64,000 nucleotides of DNA. Origin: Isoetes taiwanensis. Lineage: Eukaryota; Streptophyta; Lycopodiopsida; Isoetales; Isoetaceae. The DNA is taken from the NCBI GenBank assembly GCA_021234155.1, contig JAJEKV010000213.1:560001-624000 (forward strand), given 5' to 3'. Below are positions 46,120-57,934 of the stretch, one piece after another (positions within the stretch are counted from its first letter, which is position 1; every line of letters starts with the position of its first letter). The notes beneath the pieces were generated by a model. It ran no database searches, was not told the DNA's origin, and saw nothing but the letters and a program-made list of their open reading frames with translations. A program made the translations under genes and the position numbers.

Positions 46120-46511
46120 TGGGGATGACAACATGTTTCCATGGGAACCAAACTATTCAAAAACTGATACGTGAAGTTGTCTAATTTGCTCCTTATGAGA
46201 AACGAATTAAACCTTCTGAAGGTTGATAAGGATAAGAGTGCATTGAGGGTAGCTAATCCTTATTAGATATGAATTACAAAGCTTCTGAATGTTGGTAAGG
46301 ATAAAAGTGCATTGAGGGTAGCTAAGGAAAAGATTTGGAAGCCATCTTAGGGCAATGAGAAAACATGAAAAAATCATGAAGAAATGGCCACTATTCTTTG
46401 GAAGCAGAGGTTTGTGAAATTTTTATTGTGCTAGTAGATTCTCTATTTGTTTTGCTTTTCCAAGTCATTCATTTCTAGCTGTAACATCTTGGATGGCTTA
46501 ATTGGAGCATC

Positions 46512-47096
46512 ATGGAAGGGTGTAACCACTTTGATTGCTTGCCAGATGAGGTTTTTCAGCTCATTTTTTTGGCTATTTCAGACTGTAAATCCTTGATTCG
46601 TTGCGTTGCAGTATCAAAAACATTCAGGGAGTATTCAGAAAGGGTGCCTTGTTTGAGCATTGTTTGCCCAGGCCAGTTTTCAATCTCTGTGGAAAAGCTT
46701 CAGAAAGTCCATTCAATGGTTAAACCCTTTCGGTGCCTTGAGACCTTGGTGGTTAGGGTTGGGGAGCCCAAAGATGAACCCCCTTCATGGGCTCGTTGTA
46801 TCAGATATGCTGAAATCGGCGCATCTGTAGAAAAGTTTGTTTTTATGGCTGTAAAAACTGGAGAATTTTCAGAACTTGATAGTCTCCTGCGTAGAGAGGG
46901 CCCAAGCTCTTCCCACACAGAAGAGTCTCCAAAAAGTGCCTTTAGAAGGTGTCCCAGAGAAGACTCTGAGCATCCTATGACACGTTGGAAGGTAGATTTA
47001 GGAAAGAGCACTGGGGAAAGAACTTCTGATGTTAACAGTTACAGGATTAGGTACATCTTATCCAGTGCAGAGACTGTCATTATCAGACAGGAATGA
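46512..47096 (+). CDS. F-box protein, probably truncated
   Basis: An uninterrupted 194-codon frame. The N-terminus reads FDCLPDEVFQLIFLAISDCK then SLIRCVAVSKTFREY, a good F-box (LPDE..IF..I.D.KSL.RC..VSK.F), which binds SKP1 in SCF ubiquitin ligases. It resembles the land-plant family that starts HFDRLPD (At5g46170/At4g18380 type). Those proteins are around 350-400 residues. This one stops after NSYRIRYILSSAETVIIRQE, and the middle (KPFRCLETLVVRVGEPKD) is only loosely like the family. Either a short divergent member, a first exon, or a recent pseudogene. No upstream TATA box stands out. Confidence 0.6.
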   Translation: MEGCNHFDCLPDEVFQLIFLAISDCKSLIRCVAVSKTFREYSERVPCLSIVCPGQFSISVEKLQKVHSMVKPFRCLETLVVRVGEPKDEPPSWARCIRYAEIGASVEKFVFMAVKTGEFSELDSLLRREGPSSSHTEESPKSAFRRCPREDSEHPMTRWKVDLGKSTGERTSDVNSYRIRYILSSAETVIIRQE

Positions 47097-49984
47097 CACA
47101 AGAAGCTTTCCTGACTTTACCCTTCGTCAGGTGATTGCCCTTAGTAATGCTTTCCCCTACAACCAACAGGCGCTTGGATCAGCCCATTCTTAAAACCAGC
47201 AGAATGTCCATAGGTTGGGGTAGCAGAATGTCCTACCTAGTGTTTTGCACAGAACGTCTCCAGTTTCTACATGAATATGCATCAAACTTCTGTATGGTCC
47301 ATTAAGTATCAAGACATGTCTAGGTTTCTCAAACATTCTGGAACATTCCTCCAAATAGACACAAGAATTAGCTTACAGCTCATTACCTGCTGCATAAATA
47401 CTAAATAGCAAAGCATGCTGCGCATTGCACCATCCAGCTTGAAAACATGTTCTACAACACTTTTTCTTAGATCTGAATCACTATGTATTTTGCATGAACT
47501 AATAAATATGCTGCAGTGGGCTGGTAGGTTATGCATCAACAATTCTGCATCATCTAGCTGTCCTCATTGTCCGGAGATCAATTCTACATCAACACTCATC
47601 CTCTATTAGATGTGATTTTGTCGCAAAATTGGTAAGAAACATATAGGACAGATAACAATTTGTACTCAATGCTTTAGATTGTGCTAATGTACATGATCTT
47701 ACTTTCTTGTTTCCAATGCAGAAAGTACAGCAAGGTATTTAGCCTCTGCCACCTCAGCTTTTGCACAGAGCCATTCCTGGACTGCCTTGTGCCCTCCTGC
47801 TGGAATATCAACGCTAAGCAGATAACAACAAAACCTATGGACCTGAACATGTTGTGTGGATGTCCTATCTTAATGCTTGCAGATGATACATGTGCCACTC
47901 CTTCAAACTGCACGTTGTATGCTGCTGCTTTCATACATCTGAAGATTCTGCACAAGGAGTTGACAAATTTTCTCTCTGAATTTAAACCATAAGTATAATT
48001 CTAATACAAAACCTAAAGTTTACGGTTCTTGAGCTGCTTTGGAGAACAATTAATTTGAAATAACTTGGAAAAGATTGTACTCATTCAATCAGCTGTCCCT
48101 TTCCACGAAATGAGACTACCTTCAAGTTGCCCTGAAGAACAATAATGATTGGGTTGCCCGTAGGGCAAACCCTCTGATTGTGGGAAGAGGAGGCACATAT
48201 GCTTAAAAGGTGTTGTTTTAATGAATGTGATTGGGCCAGTGGGCTGCATTCTATGTCATGCCCGAGGAACATCCTTAAGATTCTTGTCATTGGCATAGGC
48301 CATTTCGTTTTTCATCTTCTGAGCTATTCTGAATTGTATTCCATGCAGGCCCGAAAAAGGTAATACAACTAACTATAAAATTTGATAAGAAATGAAGGTA
48401 ACATGTTTCTGACTGTTGCAGCAGATTCTGCTTGCGGTGCCAGCGCTTCACTGTAGATCTGTTCAGAATCTAGCAGCAACAATGGGTTCTCAGCTGGACC
48501 CTGTGGCATTCCATAAGCATTCCATTGACCTCTTAAAATATTTAACTTCTACAAAAGAATATTTCTGTTATGCTTTAATGTGCTATGCATTACTCTTATA
48601 CAACATGCCAAATCAGCTTTTAGATTTGCACCCGTATACCTCTTCATACTTGCCTTCTCCAAGGGTCAATTCAAGAAGAGATTGTTCATAAGGATGAAGA
48701 TGATGTGGCTGAGGAAACATAAGATAATTCCTGCAACACCACAAAATTTAACTTCTTATAACATCAAAAAAGTTGCCAGTCAACCTCCAATATTTAACTT
48801 CTTTCCAAGTTTGAAAGATCTTCTCATCCATGAGAAGCTATCTTAAAGATATAAACTATTGAATACACGGGTAAGAAACATCAGACTGTGAAAAGTTACA
48901 GCCTTGCAATCTGTAAGCCAAAGCCTATTTATATCAAGCACAGTAGGAATGGTGGAGATATGCCGGTTAACCATGCTGCTGGCCAACTGATTCATGTGGC
49001 ATTAAAGAAACAGCTGATTTCAAGTACCATTCATACCTTCATTAAAGCATCAAGCTGTTTTGCACCACGATTACGTTCACGTTTTGCAATATTTGTGATA
49101 CCGGAGTTATTGAGGAACATAACATGCCATGAATTATGCGAAATTGAATACCCTTCGTAGCTTAAACCCTTCTTGCTTTCCGGAGTGCTGAACCAACTTT
49201 TTCATCTGCAGGAACAACCATAGGCAACCATTGAAATGCACCAACATTCTCCTTCTGTAATAAAAGCATTAAATTTTAGACTTCTGATTTTACCTCTGAA
49301 GCCTCAAAGGTCTTCTTGCAATCTCCCCAAGCTCAGACCTTGCAAACGCCCTAGAATCTCTGCTGAGGATATAATTCCCCCCTTCTGGATATGCATTATA
49401 AGAGATGGTAAAATCCCCAGACTCCAAAGGCAAAATAGGCGCAGATCCCTTGCCAGTAGTTTCGTCCATTGATTGATGTTTGAGCTCCAGAGGCAGGCTC
49501 CGGTAAGATGCCGCTCGGACTACATGTACAACGAGTTCTAGATCTTTTGGAATAGAAGCATGGTCCAGTTCCCCGGTTGAAACATACTCGATCCACAACG
49601 CGGGAGACCGAGAGTTTACAGGTAACGATAGGTTTGGAGCAGTCACCAGCATATCTTAGGTATATTCTAGTATATACCTAGGATATGCCACAAACCCACA
49701 TAAACAAGGGTTTGCCCCCTTAGGGGCAATCCAGGGACCATGTGGTGCCTTTTCCCCTCATTTTTGTTGCAATTAAGTAAACCTGCAGCTTCCTCCTCAA
49801 ATTGTTTTTGCAAAAAGTTCGCATGCCTTTCTTCAATAATTTAGCCATGGAGGTAAATTAAAAAAATGCACAAACCTTCTTCAATTAAGAGGTTGTTTCA
49901 GAAGCTCTTCCATTCCACTCTTTAAACAAGGTTTTAGACCAGAAAATAGCTGCCGGTCCATGCTCTCTTCTAGAAAAATTCAAA
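47097..49984. other. No gene firmly recognised
   Basis: Short frames at 47681-47992, 48416-48846 and 48888-49160 (+) lack domains. A minus-strand frame of 120 codons (49652-49290), with LPLESGDFTISYNAYPEGGN and FARSELGEIARRPLRLQR, has protein-like composition and may be an exon, but I do not recognise it. Confidence 0.3.
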
Positions 49985-50350
49985 TGGTTATTAAAGAATG
50001 GCCTATTACAGTGCTCAAGAAAGTGGGCTATGCTATGAATTGCAACTGGGCTATGCGATGGGCCTTGAAACTGGGCTTGTGCTAGACCTTTAACATGGCA
50101 GGTTCAAGAATTCTTTACTATTTTTTGTGAAAAGGATTCAAAAATGGCATATCAGAATCAGATGATTAATTAAGAATTGCCCTATCCACTAAACGTGGGC
50201 TATGCTATGGGCCTTGCAACTGCGCTATGCTATGGGCCTTGAAACTGGGCTTGTGTTAGAGCTCAATAATGGCAGCTTCAAAAATTCTCTGCTTTTTCTT
50301 TTAAAAAAAGAGATCTACAATTAGGTATCCGAGATAGCTGGTATGAACAT
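49985..50350 (+). repeat. Dispersed CTATGGGCCTTGAAACTGGG repeat, two copies in tandem
   Basis: Copies at about 49985-50145 and 50160-50350 both contain GGGCCTTGAAACTGGGCTTG and AATTCT..CT..TTTTT. The second is closer to 39945-40165. Confidence 0.75.
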
Positions 50351-51027
50351 GGCAAGAATTTAACAAATTACCTCCAACAAATTACCTGCACAGATTAGAA
50401 GTAATCTATTTATGGATACGATGGATATATTTATACCTGGAGTCTGGACATATATGACTTAAGTTTCTTTGGAAGCAAATATTGAAAATCCTTCGGACTG
50501 TGGTCAATACCCACGCTTTGTTTTTAATCGCTCTATATCTGATTTTAATAGTATACTTCTTAGTAACCCAGTATCTAAATGAAATACTTGATCTGCAAAA
50601 AGTTTGAGGAAAAGTAATAAATTTACAAAAATTATGGCATATTTATGAAAGAGGCAAGCAGGACCAGCTTCATGTTCATAGAAAAATGGGCATGCAACTG
50701 AATTTTTTTTCAGATTCAGTTTCAGTCAGACGACACAATTTGCATATCAGTAAATAATAGTGTCTTAATTAAACAATTGTTTGTGTGTGAAGCGGCATTT
50801 GTGACAAGGCATGCATTGCAAAATGACTCTGTTAATTATCTGCAGGTCTTCATATGATCTGCAGTAATAAGCAAGGCCAAATCCACAGAGATAACATTTT
50901 CAGAACGTGGCATTTTCAAGCTGTAGCATAAGCTCTCCAAATGCACAATGCTTCTCTGCTATTGCTGCAAACAACATATCTAGGTTTTCATAAGCTGCAA
51001 TTGGCTATTGCCACTTGATCACTCTCA

Positions 51028-51222
51028 TCACAGCATAGACAAATTGTTTCCTGTTGGGAAATAATTGACCACCAGAGGAGCAGAGGATTTTTGAGTTTTT
51101 TTAGACGGGACCTTGGATTTTGCTGTTCTTTTCTGGCCTGATACCTTCTTGGAAGAACTAAAGAGCTTCAGAAAAAGCCTTTTAACTGGAAAACACTTGC
51201 GCATTTTGCTAGTGTCCTCCAT
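51028..51222 (-). CDS. 64-residue basic protein, tandem paralogue A
   Basis: Minus strand, ATG at 51222 (conserved with its paralogue; an in-frame ATG at 51237 is not). The sequence starts MEDTSKMRKCFPVKRLFLKL, has a Lys/Ser-rich middle and ends SAPLVVNYFPTGNNLSML. About 32 of 64 positions match the ORF at 53250-53056, with no gaps. The N-terminal 22 residues could form a basic amphipathic helix. There is no signal peptide or membrane segment. A TATA-like CTATAAGAA lies at 51315-51307, some 85 bases upstream. Function unknown; a small regulatory or structural peptide gene is the simplest reading. Confidence 0.7.
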   Translation of the reverse strand: MEDTSKMRKCFPVKRLFLKLFSSSKKVSGQKRTAKSKVPSKKTQKSSAPLVVNYFPTGNNLSML

Positions 51223-53055
51223 GGCTGAAGAAATCAAGGAAATGGATGCCCTTTTGCAGAAATAGGCAAAATGAATATGCAGATAAATAGATAGTAGCAG
51301 GGGTGATTCTTATAGCATGAAATAGCGTGTAGTTTAAGATAGAGAAGAAATTTAGGTTCAAGATTTGAATTACAGAGGAACTGCAGCGTGCTGAGGAAGC
51401 AAAGAATTAGGTTGTGGGATGTTGTGTTAAGACAGCATATCAGTCCTTTTTCTTTTCGAAAATAAGGATCAGTGCATGCTAAACTGCTCATCTGTTGACT
51501 GCCATATAACCACGTTAAACCCTTTTGACTAGAAATTTATTTGGGTATTCGCAACATGTGCAATCTATTTCAATTGGTTGGTTATGATTTGTTCATTGCT
51601 TCTGTAGATTGTGTGAGCATCTAATCTGTTAGTTTTGCTTCTGGTGGATAAAATTTGTATGTGTTCATCCACGCATCTACATTCTTCAAGTGCATAGGCT
51701 TTATGGGAATTTGCTTCTCAAATAATAGATTAAAATAGAATAGAATAGAACTTAGAATTTTGTGAACACGGTCAAGCTTAAATATTTAAGAGTTCACTTG
51801 GCAGAGGGGCCAGAGGTCGGAAACATCACTTTTTTATACTTTATAGTCACATTTGGACGAGTTCAATTGCTGGTTTTGTTTTGCCTGTAACATTAGTTGG
51901 TTGGGTACTTGAAACATCCACATGTTATTTGTTTTTATTTCTTCGTATCTCCTGTATATTGAATCATCTAGCAAATTCCCTTAAAGCCTCTCTCGAACCA
52001 AATACTCAGATTTCTGGAGATCAACATGAACAGAATGAGCAGGAGGTGTGTAAACAAGTAAAAATCATAAACAATCCTCATTTTACTTATTTCGGACTAA
52101 GGAAAATGGAGTTTTGCACCACATATACATCCTCAGATCCGATGGACTTCCATCAAATGGCACAAAAATAAAAAGGGCAATTGCCCTCCCTCATCCACAA
52201 ATTGCAAACAGAAGTAAGAGTTACATCATTTTAGTAGTTCCAGTGCTCTTAGGAATATATTGAACATCACAAGGTTGTGATGGAAATTCGATCTGCAGAA
52301 AGAAAATTGTTTAATTAGTAATTTTGCATAATATATGTAACTTAAATCATATTTCTATTAGGTTATGCTACTGCTAAATAAGATCAAATTTTTCTTCAAC
52401 AATTCTTGTGACGTCTTCCCAATCTAAGGATCAGCCAGGATTCATAGATCAATTATGGGCAACTACTTATGTGGGCTAAAATATTTACAACATGATCCAT
52501 GGAGCTACTCAAGGTTTTTGTGGGCCTGGGCACAGTAAATGTCCAAAGGCTATTAATGCATACGAAATTGTAATATTTGAAAATTCTTGCAACGGAGTGT
52601 TACATAAGTTGTCCTTTTTCAATTTTCTATTTCATCGAGAAGTAGACTATTTCAAATGCGAGATGGCATGCATGCACACAAGCCAGCATTACTATCCAGT
52701 TAACACATAAAATGTGCCTCATTTTATTTTCTTCGATGCTTTTACATCAATCACTTTACCAAAATTTGCCAATTGACTGTCATTGATACTGCTTTTATCT
52801 TAAGAGAACTGAATTGGCCCTGTGCAATGCAGTCTCATCCAACCATCAAAGGATGCAAGAAATATCATGAAATATTTACGATCTGTACTCAGAAACTGAT
52901 ATACCTATGCCATCATATTTTTATGTAATAAGCAGATGGATACCTAGGAGGTTTTTGTGAACCCCATTCTGGAGCTCTAGAATCTCAAGGTTGCTCTTCA
53001 AATACACAATTTCTTGCAAGTTTGAAAACCCAGTTTACAGAGCAGTTGATTCTCA
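51223..53055. other. Intergenic between the tandem paralogues
   Basis: Beyond the promoter block of gene A, only short random frames, a GAATAGAATAGAA run near 51735 and AT-rich sequence. No third paralogue was seen. Confidence 0.4.
51307..51315 (-). promoter_or_regulatory. TATA-like box of 64-residue gene A
   Basis: Minus-strand CTATAAGAA within ACGCTATTTCATGCTATAAG. The same block with CTATAAAAA precedes gene B. Confidence 0.6.
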
Positions 53056-53250
53056 TCATAATGTTGACAAATAATGTACTGCTGGCAAATGATTGACTGC
53101 CGAAGGGGCAGAAGATGTATGAGCTTTATTAGGCGAGACCTTGGGTGCTGATGCTATTTTGTGATGTGGTACCTTTGTGGAAGAGCAGAAGAGCTTCTGA
53201 AAAAACCTCTTGATTGAGAAAGGCTTGCGCATTTTGTTAGTGCCCTCCAT
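53056..53250 (-). CDS. 64-residue basic protein, tandem paralogue B
   Basis: Minus strand, ATG at 53250. Starts MEGTNKMRKPFSIKRFFQKL, ends SAPSAVNHLPAVHYLSTL. It has exactly the length of paralogue A, and the match is strongest in the first 27 and last 19 residues, while the Lys/Ser middle is free. The stop context (ATTATGATGAGA) also resembles that of A. TATA-like CTATAAAAA lies at 53336-53328. The equal length, absence of gaps and two conserved ends argue that both are real genes under selection, arising by tandem duplication about 2 kb apart. Confidence 0.7.
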   Translation of the reverse strand: MEGTNKMRKPFSIKRFFQKLFCSSTKVPHHKIASAPKVSPNKAHTSSAPSAVNHLPAVHYLSTL

Positions 53251-53327
53251 GGCCCAACAATTTAGGCCAAGGTGCAAAGGCGAGAGTTAACTTAAGTATC
53301 GGGGAATAATGACCAGGAAAGGGGAGG

Positions 53328-53336
53328 TTTTTATAG
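53328..53336 (-). promoter_or_regulatory. TATA-like box of 64-residue gene B
   Basis: Minus-strand CTATAAAAA within CGCTATTTCAATGCTATAAA, about 80 bases upstream of the start codon; shared with gene A except for one-base differences. Confidence 0.65.
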
Positions 53337-53556
53337 CATTGAAATAGCGTGCAGTTGAAGAAATTCGGTTCCCTTTTTATTTGAGAAAAAACTGAAGGCG
53401 TGCTTGTAAAGCAAGAACAAGGAAATCGCTTGGAAATGCAGTCGTGGATCACTTCTTTTCATACGGACTTTGCAGGGTTTTCAAATATCAACAGGACAAT
53501 AACAGATGCAAGGAAACATTTTATATTATGAAGGAAATTCGGAAGGGTTTCCTTAT

Positions 53557-53869
53557 GGGTCCGGTCATATGATGCCGTCAATGTTGCCATTAACGTTTTT
53601 TTTTTGCTCGGGGTCACATGATCCTATCAGAAAATTTCATGCCAATGTTTGTGATCCGGCATATTGCTGCCAAGTGCTATAAAATCATCCACCTCTCCTC
53701 ATCTTTGAAATCCCTGTTGATGGCAATGCTTCAAACCGATGCAGGAGACCACTGAACGGATTGCTATCAACAAGGTTTCTTCCTTGTCAAAATTTAGCAT
53801 GTGACCTCTTCTAGTTCTATCATTGACAGCATGCGAACCTGTTGATGGCATCATGTTGTGACCGGACCC
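53557..53869. mobile_element. MITE of about 313 bp with GGGTCCGGTCA ends
   Basis: GGGTCCGGTCATATGATGCC (53557-53576) and the imperfect complement GGCATCATGTTGTGACCGGACCC (53847-53869). Adjacent bases are TTAT and TAAG, so a target duplication is not evident. The GGGT..ACCC ends resemble the other elements here. Confidence 0.6.
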
Positions 53870-54366
53870 TAAGGAAGCACAAAAAGGTTTCCGCTAAGAA
53901 TAAACTTTTTGGTTGAATGCTAAGAATAGAACTTTTTGGTTGAAAATATCCACCGCTCATTAATTTTTAGAATTAAATTCGATTGGCTATTCTTGAAGAG
54001 CCTTTTCAAAAAGGAGAATTTTTTTGTTCTTATCTCTTAGTCCAGCGCTTTTTCTTTGCAATTGGCGATCCAGAAGTGTTTCAGAGTGGTTGGAATTGAT
54101 CCAAGAAGTGTTTCAATGGTTGGAATTAGAAGTCGAAAGGGTTTCCTTCCATTTTTTGAGTTAGGCTTCAATTTTTTTTCCTCTTATTTTGGCATTCCAT
54201 TCCGGCAGCAAGGATGATTGCGGTAGCAATTCCACTTCAGCCTTGATAAATGCAACAAGGAAATTTGAAGCCGTATTATCTCTGGTTATTCAAAAGGTAA
54301 ATATTAATAAGAGCATCTGATTCAATTTTCTTATCTGTCCTTTTATTTTTATTTTTATTTTTACAA

Positions 54367-54570
54367 TTAGCTGCTGTTGTGTAAACAGAATGCCAGATTG
54401 AAGGCCAGTGTACATCGATCTACTCTGAAGCATACGTTTTGTCTGTTCATCCAAAGAACTCGCCTGTAAGATTTCCAGAGGCTATCAGCAGTAGTCGACG
54501 AGGTCCATTTCTCGCCTTTTCTCGGCTTTCCAAGAGGGCCAGACCTCACAATCTCCACAACAGGTACAAT
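54367..54570 (-). other. Possible exon, unrecognised
   Basis: Minus-strand frame reading VPVVEIVRSGPLGKPRKGEK and SSTTADSLWKSYRRVL, with a possible donor (ACAG then gcgagt) inside. Composition looks coding. Family unknown. Confidence 0.3.
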
Positions 54571-55373
54571 GGCCTCATCATTTAGATCAGAATATTTATT
54601 AAAAAGCTTCTTTAAAACTTGCTTGCTGATGATCTAAACTCTACACGCTCAGTATTCTGCCATCTAATTGAGTCTCTGTATGTTCTTGTTCCAAAACTAT
54701 ACCCTTTTCTGTTTTCTGTTTACTAGAAATCCAAATGCTCAATCATAATTCTTCGTAGATGAGGTTTGAAAAAACATTCAATACAAAAAAAGGAAGGTTT
54801 AATCCGACGAATTAAAGCCATAGCTTTCCTCAGAAAAGTCGAATGCTTGAAATTGAAAAAAAAAAAACAGACTCTGTGGCATTAAAATCGGCTTCTAAGA
54901 GTCCCCTTTCATGCTGAATTTCTAGGAAGAAAAGGAAGCAGTAGAAGAATTTTGATTTTGATTGTGCCATATGGGAATATAGTAGCAATTTTATGTTTCA
55001 ATCTGATAAATTCTAGGCATCGAGGTATCATATCCATCAAATTCAATCGATTCTTCACAAGAAATGCTTCGTGACAATTATTATCTCTGTTTCTTATCCC
55101 AATCAGAAGAAGTCTGGGGATGTTCTTGATCCAAAACCATTTTGGCATTCTTTTCCAATGCTTTTTGTGATTATTTTCGTGGGACTTAACAACCAACACA
55201 TAACAACCATTGACATTAACAACCAACACATAACTACCATTGACATTAATTAACACAACCATTGGGTCCAACACATTTAAATTAAAATCCCCCAACACAT
55301 AACAACCAACACATAACAACCATTGACATTAACAACCAACACATAACTACCATTGACATTAGTTAACACAACC

Positions 55374-55739
55374 ATTGGGTCCAACACATTTAAATTAAAA
55401 TCCCCCTTAAACCCCCTTTGGTTTGGGTGCATATTCACACGGGGGTGACTCCGGGCAACGAGAGCTGTTGGATAGGCATATTCACCCCTTATTCCTTAAT
55501 CTACACCGTACGTAAAGTTCCTCGTTTGTGGTGTATGCAAGTACAAAATTTGCTATACTGTATAACAAGATTCGCAAAATACTATAAGATTTCAAGTGGA
55601 ATACTATATGGTGTTGATTTCGTACGTGCAAAATACAATTATGAGGGCTCTCGCCGCCCCTACGCCACCCCCCGCGGTGAATATGCACCCAAACCAAAGG
55701 GGTTTAAGGGGATTTTAATTTAAATGTGTTGGACCCAAT
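55374..55739. mobile_element. Foldback (long-TIR) core, copy C
   Basis: ATTGGGTCCAACACATTTAA at 55374 and the complement ending at 55739. The loop is in the opposite orientation to copies A and B (it begins with CAACGAGAGCTGTTGG), as expected if the arms let the loop invert. Confidence 0.8.
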
Positions 55740-56430
55740 GGTTGTGTTAATTAATGTCAATGGTGGTTATGTGTTGGTTGTTAATGTCAATGGTTGTTAT
55801 ATGTTGGTTGTTATGTGTTGGGAGATTTGATTTTTATACGTTGGATGTTAATAGTTTGTGTTGCAAAAAACTTTTTTTGGCCCCTTCGGGGCCTTAGGGA
55901 CGTCATCCCGGTGTGACAAAAATTTTAGAATTCAAACTAGAGAGAAAAACTAGAATTCATTTGAGGCTTTCATCACCTGTAGCTTTTGAATTTGATCACA
56001 ATAAAACAAATAGAACACAAGTAAAAGTTACCATAAAGATAGAGCAGATTGATCCCATTATTCTGAAAGTCATATAAAGTTTGCAACACCCATACACAAA
56101 CATTTTTCAACTGAATTTAACAGCTGACCTTTGGCCTCCATGGATTCTTGTGGTGAGAAACCAAAGTGGGAAACTTTTTCGCTTGTTAGCACAAGGATCT
56201 AGAAGCCTTGGAATTTGCTTAATAAGCGCCTCAAAATCTAAAAATGCATGGTAATTTTTTGCAAGCTTCATTCGAATGAGCCATAAAACAATATCCAATA
56301 AGCTAATCCTCAGTATTAATCATTTGGTAGGATGTGAAAGCCTACCAAACCGCGAAAAATTCTTTGTTTTAGCATAGATAACTTAACCAAACATATCCAT
56401 ATCATACACTACCAAAAAGATCTCGGAGAG

Positions 56431-57094
56431 AATAGAATAGAATAGAATAGAATAGAATAGGTTTTTAGCGTCCACGGAGACCAATTGGCCTATGGGACCC
56501 AAACAAAAAGAGAGCAAAGAAGCATATTACCGACAGGATTAAAAACCCCGCCCCAAAGGGTTTTCGAGGAAAAACCTTAGCAAATAATAAGCCTGGCCGC
56601 ACACTGCATACAATTGCATAGGACAGTTCAATACCGCCCCGTAGGACACAAACGAGTCCGTGCATCCATAACCTCCTCGGAGGTATGACCCCAACAAACC
56701 GACCGACGCCAGAAGCCAATAAATCGATGCAACGGCTGGCCGTGCACTAGTAATCGAACATATTGCTCTCGGATATGGGCAAATGCCGGGCGTGTCGGAG
56801 GGCATGACATTCATCCTCAATCGCCACCGGTGGCAACATCGCAAAGCCTTTGCTCCGTGCTTCCACGAGCCCAACGCCTCTGTTTCAATGCGAGGCGATG
56901 TGCCCCCGTCTTGAATGGAAGCTATAAGCTGCGTTTCTTCATGGGTATTTGGGTGTACAAGCATGCTGGTGTGGGCCTCTTGTGAGCCTAGGATTGACTT
57001 TGGCGATAGTGTGCCAGCTTAACATGTGTCAGAGCCTCTGCATCCCACAGCCTGCGAAGGAAAGTAGCATCAAGGTATAGCTTAAGTGCCTCGC
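56431..57094 (-). mobile_element. Retroposon-like insertion with (GAATA)n tail
   Basis: Absent from copies A and B of the 1.5-kb repeat, so a clean insertion. Read on the minus strand it starts GCGAGGCACTTAAGCTATAC and ends in six TATTC units (56431-56460), with GAGAG on both sides (56426-56430, 57095-57099). GC-richer than its surroundings. A 141-codon minus-strand frame (56964-56539) has no RT or other domain. It shares a short GGTTTTCGAGGAAAA block with 43380-43430. Confidence 0.65.
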
Positions 57095-57487
57095 GAGAGC
57101 TTTCCAACGCAATAAAAATCATCTCAAACAGAGCTCTGGATCAAAAGTTATGATAAGAAATGTGTTGCCGGCGGGGAAACTGCACTACATGCGCCCTTCA
57201 AGCCCTTCATGTGCCCATTATGCACCACACACACAAAAAGAGGGCTTTTGTTGTCAGCCATTGGTAAATGGCCCTTCATGTGCCCATTATGCACCACACG
57301 CACAAAAAAAAGGGCTTTTGTTGTGAGCCATTGGTTGTTGACCATTGAAAAAAAAAAAGCTAAAATTAATGGCTCAGAAATGGTGCACTCTAGATGTACG
57401 CATTAGTACATCCATTTGAATACATCACGAAATCATAGGAAAACCTTAGTGAAAAGCATACAAAAACACAAAGAAAACCCCCTGTTA

Positions 57488-57860
57488 TTATGCTACATAT
57501 TCTTTAAGAGCAGTCAAAAATTTGCTTACACTTGCAGTATTAATTCCATGCTCTGGATTGATTATAGTGTTAATTGAAAAAGAGTAAAGAAAATTGTATA
57601 CTGTAATTCTATCCTTCATTTCTTGGTTGATTTTCCTTTGAATTAGTACTTTCCTTACATAATCTTCACATACTGCTTGCATTTCCTTCGTAATCTTCTA
57701 GAATGCCATGAAACTTGGCTCCCATCTGCCATACCTTCTTAATATTATCTAGAGTAGGACATAAAGGTAGCTGTGCCCTAGACTCCTTCGACGTGCACTC
57801 TAAAAATAATTTGCTTCCACATCCACGATGGTGGGATGCACAACCATTTCCCAAAGGTCA
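57488..57860 (-). pseudogene. Coding remnant, unrecognised
   Basis: Minus strand. AQLPLCPTLDNIKKVWQMGA then KFHGILEDYE, a one-base shift at about 57680, then MQAVCEDYVRKVLIQRKINQ and FSINTIINPEHGINTASVSK. Clear protein-like composition on both sides of the shift. It begins directly after the end of repeat copy C. Family unknown to me. Confidence 0.4.
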
Positions 57861-57934
57861 AGCACATGAGAAGACAAGATTCTGTAGGCAATTTGTTTGA
57901 ACGAAAATTGAGTCGTTGAGCTGAAGTAAATGGT

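Larger units (their letters stand above)
55186..57505 (+). repeat. Dispersed 1.5-kb repeat, copy C, with insertion
   Basis: Same orientation as copy A. Contains foldback arms (55186-55890), the conserved minus-strand frame (56298-56107) and the terminal CCCCTGTTATTATGCTACAT near 57480-57500. Split by a 664-bp insertion at 56431-57094. Confidence 0.8.

Noticed and set aside
51028-53250. Paralogous 64-residue ORFs as DEVIL/ROTUNDIFOLIA or secreted signalling peptides
   Set aside because: No signal sequence and none of the residues of the DVL domain; function left open.
53557-53869. Membership of the 4-bp-duplication GGGT family
   Set aside because: Ends are similar (GGGT..ACCC), but the adjacent bases TTAT and TAAG are not a direct repeat, so it is kept as a separate MITE.
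56539-56964. 141-codon minus-strand frame as a gene
   Set aside because: It lies wholly within the retroposon insertion and shows no domain; overlapping frames are equally open.
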